Assembly: GCA_024500155.1 (NCBI GenBank)
Contig: CM044874.1
Coordinates: 46,226,384 to 46,290,383 of the forward strand
Source: Chenopodium formosanum
Lineage: Eukaryota > Streptophyta > Magnoliopsida > Caryophyllales > Amaranthaceae
Direction: 5' to 3'
DNA: 64,000 nucleotides
The position numbers and the translations under genes were made by a program. A model generated the notes under the pieces. That model made no database searches. It had not been told where the DNA came from and saw nothing but the letters and a program-made list of their open reading frames with translations. Shown here in pieces: positions 22,780 through 33,271 of this stretch (its first letter is position 1; every line of letters starts with the position of its first letter).

Positions 22780-25241
22780 GTTTGAATTTCGTTATCCGAG
22801 CATATGATGTTTGAGAACGGCCTTTTTTTTATCGCAAGTAAAAATCAAAATTTTATTCGAGCGTAAAATTCTTAGTTCGCAGTTTGACATCAGGTGGCGC
22901 GCGAAACATCCTAGGTTGCGCGTGCCTATCGCGCGCAAATGATTTAGTTGCGCGTGACATCAGCACGCATTTATTTTAGTTGCGCGCGACACCTGTGCTA
23001 TGAGTGATTTTAATTATTTATCGTATTATTACCCCCCCAAGCGAGAAGAGTTTTTTCGTGATGTTCAAAAAAATCTGAACACTTTGAATGGTATGTGCTT
23101 TTTTAATTACACCCCTAAGTGTTATGAACTTTAGTGCGTTATTTGGTAAAGTGCATAACACTTAGAATCTTTATATGAATGTTAAAATAATTGTGTAATG
23201 AATGAACGAGTTTATCCGGATTTCATATGTAATATTTTTTAAGTCGATCAATGTTTATTTATTGGCGAATTTCATCACCCCCAATATCCATTAATTTGAC
23301 AACTCTTCCTGATAGAATTTCAATTACGCGGTAAGGTCCTATCCAATTAGGTTTGAATTTCCTTCTTGGATCGGTTGGTGGACCCCTAACCTCTTATCAC
23401 TAAGCCCGAACACAACCACAAATTTTACTTATCTTAGCGTGGGGGGGGGGGGCACGCGCTACAATGACTAGTAATTATAAAAACGAAAGGCTATTTAAGT
23501 AGTTTAGCAGAAATACAGAGTTACCATTGAGAATTTCCCTTATTTATTTTTTAGCTTAATTCTTCTAATTGAGGCATTTAAAATACATATTTTTTTAGTA
23601 GTATCAATAGTAGTTTAATACATAACCAAGAGACTAAAAAAAATTGTGGCACCACAGCAAAACATTTAGGGCTCTAGCAATAGTGTGAATTTTTACCAAA
23701 ATGAAGTGCTCGAGGAGATATAAATGAATCTAATTGGACGCATTGATGTAATTTCAAATCAAGCGGTGCATCATTCCAAAGCTACCTTAGAATGAAGCAA
23801 TCCCTTTGTAACACCCCCAAATCTCCCTCTACGGAAATACTAGTATAGTACGTATAATTATACCGTAGAGATAGACTTAGGCGTATTACCACCGCGTGAC
23901 TATGCAAGGCTACTCAAAATGCTTAACTCAATAACAAAACTTGCAACGGAACTCGACTTTCTTTTATTAATACTTATAAAAATAGTAACATTGTGATGAG
24001 TACTCAAAATAAAGACAAAACCAACATTCCTAAACTAGGTGAAACAAATCTCGGGACACTCATATGCTCATTCATGACTCCACCTGAAAATAGTCAACAC
24101 TGCTTACCATCACTACAAAAAAACCAGTGAATTGCGACCGGTTTGCCGGTCGCAATTTTTGAGGAAAACGGTCGCTATTCACAATTGCGACCGTCACCGG
24201 TCGCAACTGCACGGTCGTAATTTTAATGGTCGCAAAAAAAATAAATTGCGGCCACTTGGCGGTCGCAGATCAAATTGCGACCGTTTTTCATATTTTCAAC
24301 GACCGTTTTTTTAACTGACGTAATTTGATATTTACGACAGGCAAAGCGGTCGCAATTTCTGGTAATTACGACCGCCTATGACGGTCGCAAATCTCGGGGA
24401 TCTGCGACAGGCAGTGACGGTCGCAATTTCCAATGAATTACGACCGCCTGAGACGGTCGCAAATTCCATTGATCTGCGACAGGGCCTGGCGGTCGCAAAA
24501 ACATGGGATCTGCGACAGGCCCTGCCGGTCGCAATTTTCAGTAAATTACAACCGCCTGTGACGGTTGCAAATTCATGTGATCTGCGACAGGCCCTAACGG
24601 TCGCAAAAACATTGGATCTGCGACAGGTTAGATAACGGTCGCAATTCCTCATACAATTGAAACAGGGCAATTTTATTATAATAACGCAATTTACAAATAA
24701 TTACAATTTGCATTAACAATGCCATCCTAACCTGAACCTATAACCTGTTATCATGTGATTTAATTTCAAAATTAATATAAAATAAAAATAAAATGCATAA
24801 TCCATATAGATAATAATATTAACAATTAAAAAGTCCAACTTCGAACAATACATACAATAATAATGTTCAAGTTAATAGTAATATTAATTAGTTAGTAATA
24901 GTTTTATAAGCTTAAATTTAAAACTAAGTTAGGTCTATATGAATAAGTAATGGCCTATGTTCCTTCCAAAAATAGATAAGGCCAACATGTAACTATATAA
25001 TACCAATTTCAGGCCTATATTCCCCAAAAAATAACGAAATGGCCTATATCCCCCCTAAAAAAAACCTAAGGCCTATTCCCAAAAAAAAACCTAAGGCCTA
25101 TATTCCCCCCAAAAAAATACTAAGGCCTATATCAACAATACTAATGTAAGAGCTTTATGAACAAAAACTACGACACCGGAGTCTGGTGACCAAGCCCACC
25201 ACCACTCATGTCCGGGTCATCTTCCCTACGAAACTGAAATG
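22704..25241 (-). repeat. Right arm of the 2.54-kb inverted duplication
   Basis: It is the reverse complement of 10955-13497. In this arm the solo LTR and CACTA element continue intact beyond the outer edge with both target-site duplications, so this side is the probable source. Arm length is about 2538 bp and the spacer between arms about 9.2 kb. The two arms differ by scattered substitutions, several of them CG to TG/CA. Confidence 0.92.
24128..24650. repeat. CACTA subterminal repeats, transposase 3' side
   Basis: Dense short repeats of TTGCGACCG and its complement CGGTCGCAA, plus TCTGCGACAGGC. Such arrays are the binding sites of the accessory transposase in En/Spm-type elements. ORFs crossing them (24378-24635 plus, 24670-24332 minus) are repeat artefacts. 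Confidence 0.9.
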
Positions 25242-25530
25242 GAGGACCACCTGAACAGTTAGGGAACAAGTTTTGCAACATTGTCTCCATCATTCGCTTA
25301 CTCTCAATTGTTGCCTCCTCCCGCTCCTTCTTCAATGCCTCCTGCAATTGCGTTGCAAACTGTGCCTCCATTTGTGCCTGCATTTGCACTTTTGCCTCCT
25401 CTATTCGCTTGGCAACCTCGGCTTGCACACGTTCCTCCAACTGTGAAGCTATAGAAGGATTGTACGATTGCGAGCCTTTCTCAGAAGAGGGGGTGTAAAA
25501 CAAACTAGCACTTGCACCTAGGCCCTTCAC
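25168..25530 (-). pseudogene. CACTA transposase C-terminal coiled-coil part
   Basis: The 120-codon frame includes a long charged helix (LEERVQAEVAKRIEEAK, then MQAQMEAQFATQLQEALKK) and a Gly-rich end, GGGLGHQTPVS. This is the usual tail of plant CACTA transposase ORFs. It lies downstream of, and separated by a large deletion from, the N-terminal part at 26703-25675. The left inverted arm holds only its last codons. Confidence 0.75.
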
Positions 25531-25674
25531 TACACCCTTTTTCCTACCACCAACAACCTCCCAGTATAGCTGGTTAGGGTCCGATTGTGACCCTTCTTGA
25601 GTGGAAGACTCGTCAAGCTTCTTTTGGTAGGCTTCTTGAAATCAAACAAAATAAATTATGCATATTAAACATGT

Positions 25675-26703
25675 TTATAGGTTCAAATTGCGAAAACATG
25701 AATATTGACCACCAAACTTGCCATTACGAGCAAACCCATCGGTACACATACCAAGTCTCACATTTCTAGGTTCAGATGCGAAATCGGGGAAGGATATATC
25801 CAAGTGCTTCCAAGCTTCACTATCACTAGGATGCGCCATTGTGCCTTGGACTCTTGGATTTTTGGAATGCCAAGTCATTCCCTCCGCAACGTTCTTTGTT
25901 GCAAACAACCGTTGTAGCCTTGGAGTGATTGGAAAATAGATGAGTTCTTTTATTGGAACCAATGACCCCTTTGAAGTCCTCTTGTATCTATCCCTTTCGC
26001 ACACTCTACACTTATCCAACTCAGCATTAGCTTTCCAAAATAACATACAACCCTTTGGGCATGCATGGATCTTCTTGTGCGGAAGCTCAAGTCCGTTAAG
26101 AATCTTCATTATATCATAGAATGTTTTCCCCATCTTATTATTGTCGGGAATCGCTTCGTTCAGTAATGAAGCAAACCCATCAACGCACCTGTGGGGAAAA
26201 TTGTATTCTGACTTCAAAGATACAATTCGAGATGCCATTTCTAGAACAGACATGGAGCTACCTTCGTATAGTGGTTGCTCGGCAGCCTTTAAAAGCTCTT
26301 GAAATGCTTTTGCTTGAGCATTTGGCTCTTCGTCTGAACCACTAGTATTATCGTCACCTGGTGGTTCATTATTACTCCCAAGAGCATCGAGAACCATTTC
26401 ACGGTAAGTATTTAGTTGCTCTACACTTGATGTAGGGAACCCTTCACCATGAGAAACCCAATCATAGTAACCAGGTATAAACCCCTTTTTGTACAAATGG
26501 AGTTTTACTGTGTTGGCATCATGAAGACGTCTATTCTTACATAACAGACAAGGGCATCTTACTTCATCTATGCCTGGGCTCTCAGGATGAGCTTCACAAA
26601 ACCGTATGAATTGTTCAACACCATCCACAAACTCTGGCCTAAGTCTACGAGCATTACCGCTATCGTATCTATCGTACATCCACCAACGCTCTTTCCTTTT
26701 CAT
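25675..26703 (-). pseudogene. CACTA transposase N-terminal part (TNP2-like)
   Basis: The 342-codon frame starts at an ATG (26703) with MKRKERWWMYDR. It contains the transposase-associated domain (FVDGVEQFIRFCEAHP, CPCLLCKNRRLHD, VKLHLYKKGFIPGYYDWVSH; residues about 20-90). It also has the start of the Transposase_21-type region (KKIHACPKGCMLFWK, CRVCERDRYK, FATKNVAEGMTWHS; residues about 215-290). It breaks off after VRLGMCTDGFARNGKFGG, where intact relatives continue for hundreds of residues with the catalytic acidic residues. The element therefore cannot encode a working transposase but may respond to one. Confidence 0.88.
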
Positions 26704-27690
26704 GGTGACAAGTTCTACAACACTATGAAAAACAAATCACATTAATCATTCACACTGAACTTGTATTCATTACAATAATGGCATACGATACAATTAGAAT
26801 CGGAATGATATCCAAAAGGTCCTTATCATGACTTGAACAGGAAAGCTGATTTCACATTCATTATTAAGAGATTTAAACATATGTTATGTAACTTGCTTCT
26901 AACTTGATAAATAATTATAATTTTTACAACATTTTTTCTAAGATACTTATTATTTATAATTTACAATATTGATTAAATTATTTATAACTTACACTAAAAA
27001 ATTATATTTATACCATTTCAAAGTAAATTGATGTAACATTAATAAAATAATAGAAGCAATATTATTTGTATACTTAACAAAGATGGGAGTTTGATAACAA
27101 AAATCAAAATATAAAAATATTAAAAAAAAAACAACAACATGTAACTCTTCATGAAATAACAAAATAATTTACAAAATACTTTATAGAACCATAATACAAA
27201 TTATTGTTCAAAAGATTATAATAACCCCTTAAACATACATATTTCTAATAAAGCCATTGTAATTCAATAAGAATCATTTATTTTTACAACGAAAACTAAA
27301 AATATCCAACACATGAGTTCACACCATCCAATAGTCCTGCATTGGACATAAAGCAAAATAAATTTCTATTCCAACCAAAACACATCCAAGTTCTAGCCTA
27401 CGCATAATAAAGCATAAAAAATCCAACAATGAACCAAGCTATCAATATCAAACTAAAATTATACAACACATGAGATCACAACTCCATAAACAACTAACAT
27501 AAATATGAATCATATTGCACAAGTAAAAGAAGTAGATAAATAATGGAAGAAAAACACACAGCGGAGGAGTTGACCAGAAAAGCAGAGGCGGCGACGAAGG
27601 TGTTCCTGGTATATGGTGGTGTTACACTTTTAGGCAGGGTTTTTATAAAAAATTTTAAAATGAAAAAAATAAACAACTACAGCCGACTTA
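26704..27690. other. CACTA non-coding interior
   Basis: AT-rich sequence between the transposase start and the first exon-like module. I see no ORF with similarity and no RNA gene. Confidence 0.5.
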
Positions 27691-27691
27691 C

Positions 27692-29748
27692 CTAGTGGGG
27701 GCGATGGAAAAAGACAGCAAAAGGAGGAAGGTCAGGCAGAAGCGGAATCTGGCGACGATGGAGCTGCAAAAGGGGTTAATTTGCAACTCACAATTAGCTA
27801 TTTCACATTAAATAACGAAATTAAAAAAAAATTAAAAAAATAAATCAACCAAAAGGTCAAGACTGAGAACATAGCTTTAATCAAAAGTTCAAGAGTTAAA
27901 TTTCACCAACTTTTGTGCAACGAGTGTATTTTATACAATAGAATAAATGGTTTAATTGAAATCAAGACCCATAAAACAGAAAAGGCAAAGGTAGTAAAAC
28001 ATCTCATCTTGCAATCTTTACTCAATAAGCTAAAATTCTCCAAAGCAGTAAAGCACATAGTCCTAAGAGGCTCAACCACCATAATGAAAGAAAAATCAAG
28101 TATAGATATCAAATGAAAAATAGTTTTTTTCCCAACGCTAAAATTATCATATCACAATGCCACACTGATATAACCTAGAGAAGTTCAAAAAATAATTCAT
28201 TCAGAAAATGATAATCGAACTTAATATACGCACATAACACTTCACACCATCCATAAATAGTTGTCATCAGTAGTATCTCCAAAGACGGGCAATAACTACT
28301 TTTACACAATCAGCAATACCACATCCACTTTCACATCTCAAGACATTATAAAAAGTTCAACAGGCCCGCAAGATGTACCATACTAAAATGCATAATACTC
28401 AAGAAGGAACATGCAAGCAACCTTTGCAGATCAATGATTAAACTACTAAGCTTAACATAGCCTTAAATAAGAGTGACAGTCTACACTCTACAGTCTTCTA
28501 CTAGTTCCAAAGAATGCTAATTTAGAACTTAGGACCATTGACATTAGCGCACAGACTTACTCACTTTCCAGTTTGATTAATTTTCATAGCTCTCAAGTCC
28601 CAACCTTCAGCAGTGTATGCCTAAGGGAATAAAAACGGGGTAACAGAAACAGCAAAATGTTATCTTTAACGTATGAATGTATGATTCACAATTGAAACTT
28701 TTAGGGTGTTCCAAGTGCTGACAAGTGCTGAAAAGTGCTGAAAATTGCATCCCAAAAAGCCATTTCTGTGATTCTTAGAAGGGAAGCTACTAAAGCTGTT
28801 ATTGAGAAGAAGAAAGGGATTAGTTCTAAAAGGTTGTTACCTAGGACTGTTCTTGAAGCTCTTCATGAACGTATTACTGTTTGTGAAGGAATGTGGGGTT
28901 TGTTCAAGTGCTTTTTTTTTTTTGAGACAAAGTGCTTGTTTTGTATTGTGTATTAATGTGATATATAAGCTAGATGAGTGTGTGTTTGCACAGCATTGAT
29001 CCGTCCCGAAATTGGAGCAATTAAGAGCAGGAGCTAAATGGAAATGTTGTTCTTAGTCCATCAGAGTGAAATCGAATGGAATGGACTGATTTCAATGGAA
29101 TGTATACTTCTTAATAATGTTTCATTCTCTCCCAATTCAAGCTACAATTTTCTAATTGTCACACATCTAATCCAAATTTGTCAAATTCTTAAATTAAAAA
29201 GTATTCAAAATCTCTACAATCTACTAACCACATAATCACTAGACATGTACATCATACAAATTATCACAACCACAACTTATCATACAAATTATATTGATAA
29301 AAACAAAATATATATAAACCCAAGTCAGCATCAATAAAATTAAGTCAACCAAAGAACTTCAAAGCAACTGATAATAATACTACCAAAATCAGATATCACC
29401 ATCACCAAGATCACAACATTCCAAACAAATGAAAGATACCCAGATCAAAACAACAAAACCCCATTTCAAATTATCAAGCAAACAATTAAACATGGCACAA
29501 AGCATTAGCAGAATAAGAACTTGCATGAATTACCTGGAGTACGGTGGACAGCTAACGGAGGAGGCGAAGAGAGAAGAGGACATCGGCGACGGTAGGCCTG
29601 CGAAGGAGAAGTTTTTTACCCAAATTTTAGGGTTTTCGCTCAAATAAACTGAAATTCAAAAAAAAAAAAATTAACATCCACTTACCTGAGTACCGCCGTC
29701 GGAATACAAAGGAGGGAAGAGCAGGAGGGGAATCCGGCGACAGGGGGC
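27692..29748 (-). other. Repeated exon-like modules in the CACTA 5' leader
   Basis: Three similar GC-richer blocks of 63-82 bp lie on the minus strand: 29748-29686, 29597-29534 and 27773-27692. Each starts after a pyrimidine tract plus CAG (TTTGCAG, TTCGCAG, CCACACAG) and ends at AGGTAAGT or AGGTAATT. They share words like CGTCGCCGGATTCC. Similar GCGAAAACCCTAA stretches lie between the two right-hand ones. An upstream block ending AGGTATGT at about 29846 looks like the first exon. They resemble duplicated untranslated leader exons of the transposase transcript. Confidence 0.5.
28741..28878 (+). pseudogene. Captured fragment of a PPR gene (EMB2750-like)
   Basis: The plus strand encodes KAISVILRREATKAVIEKKK followed by RLLPRTVLEALHERI. 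I recognise this as the N-terminal part of a plant organellar pentatricopeptide-repeat protein of the Arabidopsis EMB2750 (At3g06430) type, upstream of its repeats. Similarity stops abruptly after HERIT and just before KIASQ. Three short AAGTGCTGA-like repeats precede it (28712-28743). It lies inside the CACTA element, antisense to the transposase, with no PPR motif present, so it is transduplicated host sequence and not a gene. Confidence 0.7.
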
Positions 29749-30019
29749 CTGTGTGGTGTTGATTTGCGACCCTAAGTTAGGGTTTTCGCACAAAATAACG
29801 GCCTTAATAAAATTAAAAAAAAAACAAAATTAAAACGACATACCTGTGTAGCGTCGACGGCCGGAGTGAGGTTGCCGGTGGGAACAACAGCGGAGCAGCG
29901 ACCGCTTCTCTTCGCTATTTGTGGTTCACCCTCTTCCCCCTTCTTCTTCTCTGTTCTTATTTCCCTTTCCCCTGGTTTAACAAAAGCAAAATCGATTTGT
30001 TTTATTTTGTTTTAAAAAC

Positions 30020-30222
30020 TATTACGACCGGTTCTACGACCGGTCGTAATTATTTTTTTAAAAAATAAATAAATTCATATAATTGTAACGACCGTTATAA
30101 CGGTCGCAATAATAAAAAAAACGGTCGCAATTAATGAAAATTACGACAGGCTATAAAATCGTCGTAATTAATATAAATTGCGACCGTTTTTAAGACGGTC
30201 GCAATAACACAGTCGCAATATT
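30020..30222. repeat. CACTA subterminal repeats, transposase 5' side
   Basis: Repeats of GACGGTCGCAAT and TTGCGACCG next to the terminus at 30239, shorter than the array at the other end. Confidence 0.85.
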
Positions 30223-31271
30223 CCCGAATTTTAGTAGTGCATTATGGTAAACAGGGCGAACCAAAACAAATAGGAAATACGGATTAGAAAATTATGCTAA
30301 GTACGATAAGTGCAAGATAGTGTAAACTCAATTTATTTGCAAACATGCTTTTAAAACCAATTCCAATAATTAATCCAATAATTCAAAACTCATTATTCCA
30401 AAACCGATTCCAATGATTCATATTCAAAATAATAGTTAATAAAACCAATTCTTTTATTAAGAACCAATTCCTTTTAATTATAATCCAATTTCTCACCCAA
30501 GTGTGCACACCCCCCAAGCTAGTCTCCTTATATTACAAGGCTATTCTTGAGGAAAGACCCGATCATACAAAGACCAAGGCCTTATCAAAAACCAAATCCA
30601 CATAGTGGGATTAGTAACATGCTTATACAACATTAATAATAATAATTTAATGGTTCAATAAATCCTTTTAATATCTAATAATTCCAATATAATTCAAAAT
30701 CCTTTTTTAATAATTCCACATGATTTCAAAATCAAACCTTGTAAATAAATTCTTGAGAATAAAATCTCATATTAATAACTTTTCAAAATCAATAACTCTT
30801 CCTTGAAAAACCTTTATTTAATTCAACAAACCTTTTAAAATCAATTCCTTTATTTAAACACGATAAGTAATTCAAACCATTCAAAACATGATTTAAAAAT
30901 CAATTATTCAAAAATTATAATCTATACCTTCAAACATAATTTATTTCAAAATCATAATTCAAATCAATTTAATTTAATCATCAATCAAATCATGTAAAAT
31001 ATGTTATTCAAACCAATCACTTTCAAAGGTATCTAGCCACCTAAACGTACCTTGATCCTTGCTAGAAAAACCACACAAAAAGAACCTCAAGAACCTTTAT
31101 CGAACACACCCTAGAAATAAATATAACCTTAATCAATATAAGGTTAACAAATAATTAAAAACCCCCAACTATATGTACATGAACCTTTTAAATTAATTTC
31201 TCATAAACGTCATTAAAAAAATATGATTTTATATAATTAAAACTACTCATAATAATTAATTATAAATCCCC

Positions 31272-31272
31272 C

Positions 31273-31313
<41 letters not shown>
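31272..31313. repeat. (AAT)n microsatellite in the solo LTR
   Basis: About thirteen uninterrupted AAT units. Confidence 0.95.
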
Positions 31314-31365
31314 TGAATAAGAGAAGAGAATAAGAAAAGATAAGAAACCAAGGAAAAGAGAAGAA

Positions 31366-31515
31366 TTGGATTTGCATTGGAAAGAATAGGCAGAACTTGT
31401 AGAGGCTATAACTCCTTCGATATAACTCCGAATTGGGTGATTGGATTTGCGTTGGAAAGAATAGGCAGAACTTGTAGAGGCTATAACTCCTTCGATATAA
31501 CTCCGAATTGGGTGA
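31366..31515. repeat. 75-bp tandem duplication in the solo LTR
   Basis: Two copies (31366-31440 and 31441-31515) differ by one base. The period is a multiple of three, which produces the duplicated peptide RIGRTCRGYNSFDITPNWVI in a 105-codon ORF. That ORF is not credible as a gene. On the LTR's own (minus) strand the repeat lies downstream of the TATA box. Confidence 0.95.
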
Positions 31516-31685
31516 TTCTTGAGCCTAACCTCAAGGATTTTTTTAGAGGAACAATCTTTTGTGAAACGTCAATACCCCAAAAACTGACAAAAATTGGCTT
31601 CAAAGATAAATGGGATGATTTGTGTAAAATTGAGGAGAAAAAAAAGAAGAGAATTGGTGTGAAGAATGTGAGAGGTATGAAGGGG

Positions 31686-31693
31686 TATTTATA
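31686..31693 (-). promoter_or_regulatory. TATA box of the solo LTR
   Basis: TATAAATA on the minus strand, in the context CCTATAAATACCCC. Confidence 0.6.
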
Positions 31694-32768
31694 GGCTAGC
31701 TCATGCAAGAATTATGGCAACAGAATGTGGGAAGAATTAAAGGCAAGTAGGGTTGATGAGATTACTTAGAGAAGTGAGTAAAAGAATTAAGGAAAGTTTG
31801 GATATTAAGGTGATTGTGTATACTTGAATATGGAAGGTATGTATGTTATGAAAAATAATAAGGAAATTAGAATTACTTGGGGAATAATTAAGAAGAATAA
31901 TTGGCAAGAAAATATGATGATTGATATTAAAAAGATGGAGAATTAGAATTAAGGAAAATAGGAGATTTTGGTAGATAATTAAAAAATAACTTTACCAATT
32001 AAATTCCCCCAAAATAATTCAATAGTGCCGAAAATATTGAGCTTACCATAGCTCAAATATTCGGATTCCTCTAGATATATTTAGGAAGATTTTGCTCGGC
32101 TTGTAAGGAATAAAATAATTGTATAAAAATATAGTATAAATAATTAAATAATTAATTAATTAAATACCAATTATTTACCAATAAATAACTAAGAAAAATC
32201 AGATTTTCCATACATGAAAAATTCGAAAATCCTAGCTATTATTGGAAAATTTCGGCCATAATAAAAATTTAATAAAATATTATTTTTCTTTAATTAAAAT
32301 ATCCGAAATATGTAAATAATTCGGTTTTTAAAATAGGATAAATGGATAATATATCTTATCCAAAAAAAATGATTAATTTTCAAAATACTTTTGGCGCCAA
32401 AATTCAAATATTATTTTGGCTCCAAATAATAAATTTACTAAAATACCCTTTTTATAAAAATACTTCTTAATTAATTCATTAGAAAATACGTATGAAAATA
32501 CGGGGCATTACACCCTTATAAAATGTTCATGTAGAGCATGCCACCATTTATCTCACCGATAAACAAAACTTGTATATCGAGGTACATACTTGTAAATAAT
32601 AGCACTTGCACATGTAAACGCTGAATTAAATATTACGGAGTATATGCTAGGAAAAGATTGAGGAATCTATCAGTAGTTATCGTTTGCAATGTAATCTAAC
32701 GGCCGTTAGAATCCAAATCCCTTAGAATGTATTTCATGCATTCTATAATTTTTAACTTAAGCGACTTA

Positions 32769-33093
32769 GAGCAACTTCAATGGTAAGCTAATTTGACAAT
32801 TAACTAGTCATGCCACATAAACTTTTAAGCTAAGTATCATTTTAGCTACTTTTTGCTTCAATGGCTAGCTAATAGCTTAGTATTAGTTGTTGGATAGAAA
32901 TTACATGGAAAGAGCTTACTTGGTGCAATGAGCATTTTTATTTTGGCATGTTTAATTCTCAAGCAAATTAGCTTGGCAAAGCTAATTTGCTTAGCCAAGC
33001 TAATTGAGTTTTCTAGCTCCAATGGTCAAGCTAGTAGCTAGGGCACTATTGAAATTTCAAGCAAGTCCCTAGCTACAACCATTGGAGTTGCTC
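32769..33093. mobile_element. MITE, PIF/Harbinger type
   Basis: Terminal inverted repeats GAGCAACTTCAATGG and CCATTGGAGTTGCTC enclose 325 bp, with a TTA target duplication on both sides (32766-32768 and 33094-33096). The ends and the TTA duplication fit Harbinger-type MITEs. The interior has secondary inverted copies of AGCTAATTTG- and CTAGCT-type words and no ORF. Confidence 0.88.
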
Positions 33094-33271
33094 TTATGAG
33101 AAATTATTATGTTTTTTCAATCTTAGGTTCAGTGAAAAACAATGGAATACCCAAAAAGCTCTTTTGATAAATAGTGGTTAATGAAATCCATTTAATTCAC
33201 TCAGTATTGTCTCTTTTAAGTAGGGCCATGGACCAGGATGCCCAATCGTTAACAAACCTCTTCTTTCTCGT

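Larger units (their letters stand above)
24111..30239 (-). mobile_element. CACTA (En/Spm-like) DNA transposon, internally deleted
   Basis: The ends are CACTACAAAAAAACC at 24111 and, on the complement, CACTACTAAAATTCGGG at 30239. Both sides carry the 3-bp target duplication CAT (24108-24110 and 30240-30242). Subterminal GCGACCG/CGGTCGC repeats occupy about 24128-24650 and 30020-30222. The transposase gene reads on the minus strand but lacks its catalytic core. Other cargo comprises a PPR gene fragment and exon-like modules near the 5' end. Length is 6129 bp. It inserted into the solo LTR after that LTR was in place. Confidence 0.95.
23807..32512 (-). mobile_element. Solo chromovirus-type LTR, split by a CACTA element
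   Basis: On the minus strand the LTR starts TGTAATGCCCCGTATTTTC at 32512 and ends GGGGGTGTTACA at 23807. It is flanked by the 5-bp duplication CCCTT (23802-23806 and 32513-32517). Without the CACTA insertion it is about 2.57 kb. There is no internal retroelement sequence, so it is a solo LTR formed by LTR-LTR recombination. Its ends match the style of the Tekay-like LTR at 50186. A TATA box lies at 31686-31693 (minus). Confidence 0.9.

Noticed and set aside
24332..24670. ORFs across the CACTA subterminal repeats (also 11562-11819)
   Set aside because: Repeats of GCGACCG keep frames open on both strands; the transposase is elsewhere.
31377..31694. 105-codon ORF with duplicated RIGRTCRGYNSFDITPNWVI
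   Set aside because: A 75-bp tandem duplication inside a solo LTR, antisense to the LTR transcript.
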